The position numbers were made by a program, and so were the translations under genes. Below the pieces are notes generated by a model that saw only the letters and a list, made by a program, of their open reading frames with translations, was not told the DNA's origin and made no database searches. Shown here in pieces: positions 1 through 6,965 of a stretch of DNA of 64,000 nucleotides (its first letter is position 1; every line of letters starts with the position of its first letter). This DNA is from Pontibacter pudoricolor (GTDB lineage: Bacteria; Bacteroidota; Bacteroidia; Cytophagales; Hymenobacteraceae), in the NCBI RefSeq assembly GCF_010092985.1, contig NZ_CP048106.1, positions 1,984,001 through 2,048,000 on the forward strand, in the 5' to 3' direction.

Positions 1-1
1 T

Positions 2-619
2 ATAAAAAATGGCAAAACGATACTGCATACCAAAAAGGACGGCGATATAGAGATTCAGCTGTTTGGTGAGCATAACCTGCGCAATATTAACGCAGCCAAG
101 GAGGTGTGTAAGAAGATCGGTGTGAAAGCGCATGACTTTTACAAGGCCCTGAGAACCTTTAAAGGTGCTGCCAAGCGACTTGAGAAAATGGGTGAAACAG
201 ATACGACCGTTATCTTCCGCGATTTTGCCCATGCCCCATCTAAAGTTAAAGCTACTACTGAAGCCGTTAAAGCACAGTACCCGAAACGCCAGCTGGTTGC
301 CGCACTGGAACTCCATACTTTCAGCAGCCTGAACAAAGATTTTATACCACAATATGCCGGAGCTTTGGATAAAGCTGACGAAGCTATAGTTTACTTCAAC
401 CCGAAAACCATAGAGCACAAACGTATGCAGATGCTTTCGGAAGATGAGTTGAAAGTAGCTTTTAAGAACCCTAACCTGAAAGTATTTACCGACTCCGAAG
501 CGCTGCAAAAACACCTGCTGAACTATAACTGGCAGAACGCCAACCTGCTGCTAATGAGCTCGGGCAACTATAACAACATTAACATGGAGGCGCTTACAAA
601 GGCGGTTCTGAAAGCATAA
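2..619 (+). CDS. Mur ligase family protein (Mpl/UDP-N-acetylmuramate-peptide ligase-like), C-terminal part
   Basis: The gene is cut by the left edge; the open frame runs from base 2 to TAA at 617-619. The visible part reads FGEHNLRNINAA early on, then FKGAAKRLE, DFAHAPSKV and LELHTFSSLN, and ends near LLLMSSGNYNN. These are the landmarks of the C-terminal half of Mur ligases, closest to the Mpl-type enzymes that join a peptide to UDP-MurNAc during cell-wall recycling in the cytoplasm. The ATP-binding P-loop would lie upstream, outside the window. The next gene starts 4 bases after the stop, so the two are probably co-transcribed. The family is fairly sure; the exact substrate is not. Confidence 0.8.
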   Translation: MKNGKTILHTKKDGDIEIQLFGEHNLRNINAAKEVCKKIGVKAHDFYKALRTFKGAAKRLEKMGETDTTVIFRDFAHAPSKVKATTEAVKAQYPKRQLVAALELHTFSSLNKDFIPQYAGALDKADEAIVYFNPKTIEHKRMQMLSEDELKVAFKNPNLKVFTDSEALQKHLLNYNWQNANLLLMSSGNYNNINMEALTKAVLKA

Positions 620-623
620 TTTT

Positions 624-1436
624 ATGAAACTGAACCTGAAACGCCCCATCGTATTCTTCGACCTGGAAACCACTGGCACCGACATCAGCAAAGATCGTGT
701 TGTAGAGATAAGTGTACTGAAAGTAATGCCTGATGGAGAAGAGATCCTGAAAACCCGTAAGATCAACCCGACCATTCCGATACCGCTGGAGTCGAGCCTG
801 ATCCATAAGATTTACGATGAGGACGTGAAGGACTGCCCTACATTTGCTCAGGTTGCAAAAAATCTGGACCAGTTCATGAAAGGCTGCGATTTGGGGGGCT
901 ATAACCTGATCAGGTTTGACATTCCGTTGCTGGCCGAGGAATTTCTGCGTGCCGGCATAGACTTTGACCTGGATAACCGCCATGTGGTAGATGCCTGCCG
1001 TATTTTCCATATGATGGAGCAACGCACCCTTTCTGCTGCATACAAATATTACTGCAACAAAACCCTGGAAAACGCCCACAGCGCCGAGGCCGACACTGTA
1101 GCTACGTACCACATTTTAATGGCCCAACTAGATCGTTACCAGAACACGCCTATCGAGATTACAGAAGGCATTGAAGAGTTTCCGGTACAGAACGACATGG
1201 CGCAGCTGCACAAGTTCACGTTCCAGAAAACTGCTGACCTGGCTGGCAGAATCATCTATAATAATGCTGGTCAGGAGGTCTTCGGTTTTGGGAAACACAA
1301 AAACGCTATAGTGGAGGAAGTACTCCAGAAAGAACCAACCTACTACGACTGGATGATGAAAGGTGATTTTCCACTTTACACCAAAAAAATTCTTACCCGC
1401 ATCAGGCTCCGCAGTATGCAAAGCAGTGTATCGTAG
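624..1436 (+). CDS. DEDDh 3'-5' exonuclease (DnaQ/ExoX-like)
   Basis: A 270-aa protein of the DNA polymerase III epsilon/RNase T exonuclease superfamily, which removes nucleotides from DNA 3' ends using two metal ions. The catalytic set is visible: D13 and E15 in FDLETTG, D99 in NLIRFD, and H152 and D157 in AHSAEAD. The last 60 residues contain GFGKHKN and YYDWMMKGDFP, resembling the small C-terminal domain of ExoX-like proteins. No polymerase-binding motif was recognised, so it may be a repair or stand-alone exonuclease rather than the replicative proofreader. It starts 4 bases after the Mur-ligase stop. ATG at 624 is the first possible start. Confidence 0.85.
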   Translation: MKLNLKRPIVFFDLETTGTDISKDRVVEISVLKVMPDGEEILKTRKINPTIPIPLESSLIHKIYDEDVKDCPTFAQVAKNLDQFMKGCDLGGYNLIRFDIPLLAEEFLRAGIDFDLDNRHVVDACRIFHMMEQRTLSAAYKYYCNKTLENAHSAEADTVATYHILMAQLDRYQNTPIEITEGIEEFPVQNDMAQLHKFTFQKTADLAGRIIYNNAGQEVFGFGKHKNAIVEEVLQKEPTYYDWMMKGDFPLYTKKILTRIRLRSMQSSVS

Positions 1437-2029
1437 GGTTTTATAGTTTGAAAAGATTTCTAAAATGCTCTTCTGTCATTAAGTTGGCGGAAGAGCTTTT
1501 TGTTTTACCTCACCCCAACCCTCTCCTTTTAAAGAGTACTCCTAGCTTAAAACAGGAAAGTAAGTTTTTGTTATAGCTATAGTTTTATAGTTCGTATTGC
1601 TGCCGCGAGCGTCCTCGTGACTTACGATGAAGTGAAGTCTCCTGACTCCGCTGGCATGGCAGGGACAGGTATTGTCTGAACCGGGATTTACGGGATTAAT
1701 GGATTCTCAGGATTAGGCTATTAATATCGTTGATGTTTTCGTTTTATAGCTAGCGTTTTAACCCACCCCTGCCCCTCCCAAGAGGGGAATTTGGGCTTTG
1801 GTTGTAGTTGGGTTATTGTTCTATAGTTTGGGTTTCAACACCCCTATTGATCTATGCTCGCAAGTTTCGAACACCTTGTTCTCAATTGTGCTAAATTGTA
1901 CAGTTGCTACTGCTTGCCAAACTTCGCCCTCACTCGCGTCCCGCGAGCAAGGGCATTAAAGAGGTTGAATTTAATAGAATCAAATAGCCCTGCCCCCAAG
2001 GGAATACTTCTGCTGCAGCTTCCCTAACT

Positions 2030-2477
2030 GTCATTTCGACTTAAGGAGAAATCTGAGTTTTCTATAGTTACAGACCAGGATCGGACAGGTCGCGACCTGT
2101 CCCTACGGAAATACAACCACGATAGAGCAATGTAACTATAGCAGTTCACTCAACTATAGTTTAACTATCGAAAGATCTCAGTCTTTGGGTTGAGCGCCTT
2201 TGCTTTGTTGCGGTGCCGCCAGGCAACCCGAGGTACGAGGGTAGCAAGAAAGCAACAGCGCGATGCCCGAAGACGGGGCCTCCCGGCCGTGAGGGCACCA
2301 AAGCCAACTATAGAACTATAGGTTAGTAGAGCTCCCAGGATTAAAGAAAGCTATGTAAAGAAGGCTTGGTTCGGATAGTAAAGTAGTCAACTATTGGACA
2401 TATTAGATCCTTCGCTCTGGATGACAACAAAGAAAAGGCAGCTATTACACTCAGATTTCTCCTAACGTCGAAATGAC
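2030..2477 (+). mobile_element. MITE-like non-coding unit, copy A (448 bp)
   Basis: The unit is bounded by imperfect inverted terminal repeats of about 29 bases. The left end (2030-2059) begins GTCATTTCGAC and contains GGAGAAATCTGAG; the right end (2449-2477) is its reverse complement with a few changes. Inside are a perfect 20-bp palindrome, GGACAGGTCGCGACCTGTCC at 2083-2102, then the foldable core at 2183-2303, then a conserved stretch from GTAGAGCTCCCAGGATT (2325) onward. There is no transposase gene and no obvious target duplication. A miniature transposable element or a structured intergenic repeat both fit. Confidence 0.6.
2183..2303 (+). ncRNA. Candidate structured RNA or ssDNA core, copy A
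   Basis: Foldable as a branched structure. The closing stem P1 is CTTTGG (2183-2188) with CCAAAG (2298-2303). P2 is GCGC (2194-2197) with GCGC (2258-2261), plus an 11-bp stem of 2201-2211 with 2244-2254 holding one G-G mismatch. P2 is capped by two hairpins: TGCC/GGCA (2214-2217, 2222-2225) and ACCC/GGGT (2226-2229, 2239-2242) around the loop GAGGTACGA. P3 is TGCCC (2264-2268) with GGGCA (2293-2297), holding an inner CGGG/CCCG hairpin. Comparison with the copy at 57533-57651 shows compensatory changes in P2 and in the GAGGTACGA-loop hairpin. Transcription is not shown; folded single-stranded DNA is an alternative. Confidence 0.6.
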
Positions 2478-2571
2478 AAAAGAAAAACTATAGCATATAA
2501 AAGATCCTTTCGCTAACGCTCCAGAACGACAATAAATAACTTCTGCCATGAAAACTACATGCAAATTATAT

Positions 2572-2610
2572 TAACGAGTAAAGCCGCTATTCCAGCGGCT
2601 CTATTCGTTA
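2572..2610 (-). terminator. Hairpin terminator after otsAB
   Basis: AGCCGCT (2582-2588) pairs with AGCGGCT (2594-2600) around ATTCC, and outer arms TAACGA/TCGTTA extend the stem. It lies directly after the otsAB stop codon. The U-tract on the minus strand is weak. Confidence 0.55.
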
Positions 2611-2613
2611 AGT

Positions 2614-4830
2614 TCATCCCGTCATTTTAGCATTAGGCGGAAATTCCTTTGTCTCCTGCTTAACAAGCCTGGTTAACATATCCCGAACTTCGCCCGGACC
2701 ATCTAGATGATATTTGGCTATAGAATAAGAGTTACCGGTTTTTATAGTGTAGGCATTGCGCGGCATGGCTTTAAATATTTCTTCATCACCCCAGTCATCG
2801 CCAATGGCCAATACAAACTCATGCGGATACATGTTAAGCCAGTGGCTGGTTGCTTTGCCTTTATTCACTTCCTGGGCTTTAATCTCCACAGCCATTTGCC
2901 CGTCTAACACCTGCAGATTACTGTTGGTAGCCAGGAAGTTGAGGTGATTTACCAGTTCGCGGGCACGAAGCTCGCCCAAACCCGTTTCTACGCGTCGGTA
3001 ATGCCAAACAAGCGAATATTCCTTCTCTTCAATAAACGAGCCCGGTGTGCGGTCAACATATAGTTCCAGGATCAGGCGAATGTCACTTTTCCAGTCATCC
3101 ATCAGGCTCATCATGGTTTTCCAGCCAGACCCGCGTTGCTTCAGCCATACGCCATGCTCGGCTACTATATCCAGGTTCAGGTGGCCCAGCCAGTCTTCCA
3201 TGTTTGCTTTTTCGCGGCTACTGATCACAACCACCCTGTTTTTAGGGTTAGCACTCAGGCTTTCCAGTAATTCCAGCAGGTCTTCGTCCGGACGCGCCAT
3301 CAGTGGCTTGGCTTTATAGTTGGTAAGCGCACCATCATACTCCAGGAAAATCAGGCGTGAGGATGCCAGTTCGTAAGAGTCGCTCATCTCCTGGAAAGTA
3401 GCATCGTCGAGGTAGCTGGTTTCCAGAGACATCTGCTTGATCTTGACATACGACAGGCGATCCATGAACAGGCTGACCCAGTGGTGTATGTTATAGCGTT
3501 TAAGCGTGTCCTGCATGTTAGCCATATGCACCTTCTGCTCCTCTTCAGGCATAGTCAGGGCCTCATACATGGCTTCCACAATCTTATTAATATCGTTCGG
3601 GTTTATCAGCAGCGCATCCGATAGTTCCTTCGAAGCTCCGGCCATCTCGCTGAGTATAAGTACGCCTTTCTGATCAAGTTTGCTGGCAACGTACTCTTTG
3701 CAAACCAGGTTCATGCCATCGCGCATCGGCGTTACCAGGGCTACATTGGCCATGCGGTAAAAAGCAGAAAGCACCTCCAGTGGCAGGGATCGGTAGAAAT
3801 ACTGGATCGGGTTCCAGTTAATATCGCTGTACTTACCGTTAATGCGCCCAACCAGCTCATCTACTTCTTCTTTCAGCTCCTTATATTTCTCCACAGCATC
3901 CCGGCTTGGCACTACCAGCATAACCAGTGTTACCTTCCCATGAAACTCCGGATAGCGTTCCAGGAACAATTCAAAAGCCTGTAAGCGCTGCGGAATACCT
4001 TTGGAATAATCCAGCCTGTCGATAGAGATGATGATGTTTTCGGTACCAACATTTTTGCGGTATTGCTCCTCCAGTTTCAGTACTTCCGGGGATGCGGCTA
4101 CTTCCGAATACTTTTCATAATCGATGCCCATCGGAAACGAATCAACTAAAAGCGAGCGGCTACCGGTATTAATCCAGCCATGCATGCCACCATAGCCAAT
4201 AAGCCGGTTAACCGAGCTCAGGAAGTGGCGCATGTCATCGTAGGTATGGAACCCGACCAGGTCGGCGCCCAGCATGCCTTCCAGCAATTCTTTCCGCCAG
4301 GGCAGTAACCGGAAAACCTCGTAACTCGGAAAAGGTATGTGCTGAAAAAAACCTATAGTTGCATCGGGTAACTTTTCGCGGAGCATGGAGGGCAACAGCA
4401 GCAACTGGTAATCGTGTACCCAGATCGTATCGTTGGGACTGGCAAGTTTCAGAATTTCATCGCAGTATTTCTGGTTTACCTCCACATAGGTTTCCCAGAG
4501 GTTCTGCTCATAAATAGCGTACTGGCTGAAATAGTGGAAAGTAGGCCAGAGTGTTTCGTTGCTGAAGCCTTCGTAAAATTCCTTTACCTCCTGTTCCGTC
4601 AGAAAAACAGGGTACATATTATCCTTCCGGATATCCTCAATAATTCTTTCCTGTTTATCAGTCTCTTCTATGACCATCCCGGGCCAGCCTATCCAGAGGT
4701 TGTCCTTCTTTTTATATATTGATCCAAGGCCTGTCGCTAAGCCTCCTTCACTGGGTGAATAGGTAAGTTTTCCATCCTTCTCCTGCAGTTTTACCGGCAG
4801 TCGGTTAGATACGATAATAAGTTTTGCCAT
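2614..4830 (-). CDS. otsAB: Bifunctional trehalose-6-phosphate synthase/phosphatase fusion with an altered phosphatase site
   Basis: 738 aa. Residues 1-460 are a GT20 trehalose-6-phosphate synthase, which joins UDP-glucose and glucose-6-phosphate. Visible motifs are SNRLPV with R10, GG29-30, VHDYQ with D140, RLDYSKG with R272 and K277, and RDGMNLV (370-376). Residues 490-720 are a HAD trehalose-6-phosphate phosphatase domain with GDDWGDEE (677-684). HAD motif I, normally DYDGT with the first Asp as nucleophile, reads E497-Y-D499-G-A, encoded by GAG. Motif II reads ISSRE instead of the usual SGR. The synthase half looks intact; the phosphatase may be weak or inactive. It is transcribed alone on the minus strand, diverging from mscS. 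MAKLIIVSNR is the natural start. Confidence 0.93.
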   Translation of the reverse strand: MAKLIIVSNRLPVKLQEKDGKLTYSPSEGGLATGLGSIYKKKDNLWIGWPGMVIEETDKQERIIEDIRKDNMYPVFLTEQEVKEFYEGFSNETLWPTFHYFSQYAIYEQNLWETYVEVNQKYCDEILKLASPNDTIWVHDYQLLLLPSMLREKLPDATIGFFQHIPFPSYEVFRLLPWRKELLEGMLGADLVGFHTYDDMRHFLSSVNRLIGYGGMHGWINTGSRSLLVDSFPMGIDYEKYSEVAASPEVLKLEEQYRKNVGTENIIISIDRLDYSKGIPQRLQAFELFLERYPEFHGKVTLVMLVVPSRDAVEKYKELKEEVDELVGRINGKYSDINWNPIQYFYRSLPLEVLSAFYRMANVALVTPMRDGMNLVCKEYVASKLDQKGVLILSEMAGASKELSDALLINPNDINKIVEAMYEALTMPEEEQKVHMANMQDTLKRYNIHHWVSLFMDRLSYVKIKQMSLETSYLDDATFQEMSDSYELASSRLIFLEYDGALTNYKAKPLMARPDEDLLELLESLSANPKNRVVVISSREKANMEDWLGHLNLDIVAEHGVWLKQRGSGWKTMMSLMDDWKSDIRLILELYVDRTPGSFIEEKEYSLVWHYRRVETGLGELRARELVNHLNFLATNSNLQVLDGQMAVEIKAQEVNKGKATSHWLNMYPHEFVLAIGDDWGDEEIFKAMPRNAYTIKTGNSYSIAKYHLDGPGEVRDMLTRLVKQETKEFPPNAKMTG

Positions 4831-5132
4831 TTGAAAAAAGTAGTGTTATAAACTGGCAATGAAACGCGCGTATTAAATGACCCGATTTATGATACTGTAC
4901 CTGCCATTTACCTGAGCTGAATACAAAGTGGCTCTTGTAGTATTACGCAGGAAACTGCGTTACGTTCCAACTATATTCAGCTTTTACTATAAACCCCTAT
5001 TTGCTACTTCTTTACAATTCCCAAACTATAGCGAACTGTAATTACAGAGCCGCTTAAAATAACCTCCGGCCGGTTTGCGGAGTACCTATGCAGAAGAAAA
5101 AGCAGCAAAAACCCGTTGCCAAACTATAGTTT
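4831..5132. other. Divergent spacer between otsAB and mscS
   Basis: 302 bases with no gene. It should hold the promoters of both flanking genes, but no convincing TAnnTTTG element was found. A perfect AACTATAGTT palindrome (5122-5131) ends one base before the mscS start codon. Confidence 0.5.
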
Positions 5133-6209
5133 ATGGATAGATTCCGGATTTACATAGATCACCTCGACAACCTGGCCATCTCGCTACTTATCTTTTTCTT
5201 TAGTATACTGCTCGGTCTTTTGCTAAAGTTTATCCTGTTTAAGTTGCTCGGCTTATACAGCCGTAATTCCAACCCACGGCTGGCCACCTCGCTTGCAAAG
5301 CATCTTAATCGCCCGCTTACGCTGTTTTTGCCGTTGCTTTTTCTGGCTATGGCACTGCCCACCGTACCGCTTTCAGATAAAAGCATCCATGTTTTACGGC
5401 GTGTGTTAGAGATCTTTACTATTCTTGGTTTTGCCTGGATTATGATAAAACTGGTTTCAGTGGTCCAGGACATCGTGCGCCATAAATACGATATTGGGAA
5501 GACAGACAATTTCAGGGAGCGAAAGCTTATAACGCAGCTTCAGTTTATCAGAAGACTCTCCGTCATTGTTATCGCGTTTATTGCCGGCTCTATGGTTTTG
5601 TTGCAGTTCGAGGCTGTAAGATCATTGGGTACAGGTTTGCTTACTTCAGCGGGTATTGCAGGTGTGGTGATAGGTTTTGCGGCGCAACGCTCGCTGGCTA
5701 ACTTACTGGCAGGTTTACAGATTGCTTTCACCCAACCCATCCGGATCGATGATGTGCTTGTTCTTGAAAATGAGTTCGGGCGCGTTGAGGAAATAACCCT
5801 TACCTATGTGGTGGTGCGCATCTGGGATAACCGCCGGCTTATACTTCCGCTCAATTATTTTATCGAAAAACCGTTTCAGAACTGGACCCGCTCCAGCATA
5901 GACATCCTGGCAACTGTTTATTTTTATACAGATTATAATGTACCTGTTGATGAACTGCGAAAAGAGCTGCACCGCATACTGGCCGGAACGGAACAATGGA
6001 ACGGCGAGGTAGCGGGCCTGCAGGTAACCGATGCTCAACGAGATAATGTGCAGCTTCGCGCGCTTTTCAGTGCCCGGAATTCAGGCGATGCCTGGGACCT
6101 GCGCTGTCTTGTTCGCGAAAAAATGCTTTACTTCATCCAGAAAAACTATCCTGAGGCGTTACCTAAAGTACGGGCATCCGTATCAGGCGACATCATGCCG
6201 AAACAATAA
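5133..6209 (+). CDS. MscS-family mechanosensitive ion channel
   Basis: 358 aa. Four hydrophobic segments (about 13-36, 60-80, 92-113, 141-159) are followed by the conserved pore helix and start of the beta domain: SAGIAGVVIGFAAQ and LANLLAGLQIAF (about 172-199), then PIRIDDVL and the GRVEEI/NRRLILPLN stretch. The family opens under membrane tension and releases solutes on osmotic downshock. It sits between trehalose genes; trehalose is a common compatible solute, so a role in osmotic balance fits, though this is inferred from position. The C-terminal cytoplasmic part is of ordinary length. Confidence 0.93.
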   Translation: MDRFRIYIDHLDNLAISLLIFFFSILLGLLLKFILFKLLGLYSRNSNPRLATSLAKHLNRPLTLFLPLLFLAMALPTVPLSDKSIHVLRRVLEIFTILGFAWIMIKLVSVVQDIVRHKYDIGKTDNFRERKLITQLQFIRRLSVIVIAFIAGSMVLLQFEAVRSLGTGLLTSAGIAGVVIGFAAQRSLANLLAGLQIAFTQPIRIDDVLVLENEFGRVEEITLTYVVVRIWDNRRLILPLNYFIEKPFQNWTRSSIDILATVYFYTDYNVPVDELRKELHRILAGTEQWNGEVAGLQVTDAQRDNVQLRALFSARNSGDAWDLRCLVREKMLYFIQKNYPEALPKVRASVSGDIMPKQ

Positions 6210-6253
6210 CTATAGTTCCCTGTAGTTTTAACGAAGTATAACTCCAATCACAC

Positions 6254-6853
6254 ATGAACTTATTTAGCGGTCTAGACCCAACTATAACAGAGTGGGTAAT
6301 TATTCCATTGTTGATCTTTTTCGCCCGCATAATGGACGTAACGCTGGGTACATTGCGCATTGTTTTTATCTCGAAAGGAGATAAAATGATTGCGCCGGCA
6401 CTGGGCTTCCTGGAGGTGCTGATCTGGCTGGTTGCCATAACACAGGTTATGCAGAACCTGAACAATGTGGCATCTTACCTGGCCTGGGCGGGCGGCTTTG
6501 CAACCGGCAACTTTCTGGGGCTGCGCATTGAACAGAAGCTGGCTTTAGGCCAGATGGTGGTGCGGGTTATTACAGTAGATTCGGCCCACCAACTGATTGA
6601 CAGACTAAAAGGACACGGATACCGCTTAACCTGTGTGGATGCACGCGGCACGCGCGGCAAAGTAAACCTGCTGTTTATGATCGTAAAGCGCAAAAAGCTG
6701 GCGCACGTGCTGGATATTATCCGGGAATATAATCCGCAGGCATTCTACTCTATCGAAGATGTGCGTTCCGTATCCGACTATGGAGTACCAAAGGAGGAGT
6801 CTGAAAGAGGACTTAGCTTACGTCGCATCTTCCCGCTCCGGAAAGGAAAATGA
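6254..6853 (+). CDS. UPF0316/DUF2179-type membrane protein
   Basis: 199 aa. Three or four membrane helices (about 15-85: PLLIFFARIMDVTLGTLRIVFIS, APALGFLEVLIWLVAI, AWAGGFATGNFLG) are followed by a cytoplasmic domain with ITVDSAHQLIDRLKGHGYRLTCVDARGTRG (about 100-130) and VLDIIREYNPQAFYSIEDV. This is the layout of UPF0316 proteins with a DUF2179-like C-terminal domain, whose function is unknown. It follows mscS by 44 bases on the same strand and may be co-transcribed. It ends at a strong bidirectional terminator shared with glgB. Confidence 0.85.
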   Translation: MNLFSGLDPTITEWVIIPLLIFFARIMDVTLGTLRIVFISKGDKMIAPALGFLEVLIWLVAITQVMQNLNNVASYLAWAGGFATGNFLGLRIEQKLALGQMVVRVITVDSAHQLIDRLKGHGYRLTCVDARGTRGKVNLLFMIVKRKKLAHVLDIIREYNPQAFYSIEDVRSVSDYGVPKEESERGLSLRRIFPLRKGK

Positions 6854-6860
6854 GCTATAG

Positions 6861-6965
6861 TTTAGGAGTTAGAAAGTTTATAAGTTAGAGAGTTAAAGAG
6901 TTTAGGAGTTTTTAAATCATTAACTCACAAACTCTATAACTCCTAAACTTATAAACTTTCTAACC
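6861..6965. terminator. Long inverted-repeat bidirectional terminator
   Basis: The perfect 18-bp arms TTAGAAAGTTTATAAGTT (6869-6886) and AACTTATAAACTTTCTAA (6946-6963) enclose further short repeats based on AGTTTAGGAGTT. It lies between the convergent UPF0316 gene and glgB, and its right arm covers the glgB stop codon. The sequence is almost pure A/T/G on one strand, unlike a typical GC-rich terminator. Confidence 0.7.

Larger units (their letters stand above)
1437..2571. repeat. Non-coding repeat island A
   Basis: About 1.1 kb without a credible gene, made of short dispersed repeats. It includes a CCCACCCCTGCCCCTCCC block, an ACCGGGATT...GGATTCTCAGG block near 1680-1715, many CTATAG cores, and the inverted-repeat unit annotated at 2030-2477. 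From about 1510 to 2530 it aligns by eye, in order and in the same orientation, with island C (about 56901-57830). Its right third also matches island B on the opposite strand. The copies differ by many substitutions and small indels, so they are not recent duplicates. Confidence 0.85.

Noticed and set aside
2183..2303. Core element as a tRNA, retron RNA or group II intron domain
   Set aside because: No anticodon arm or CCA end, no reverse transcriptase nearby, and no intron domain V-like hairpin with an AGC/GTT triad.
1437..2571. Island A as a CRISPR array
   Set aside because: Its repeats differ in length and spacing, and no cas genes are present.
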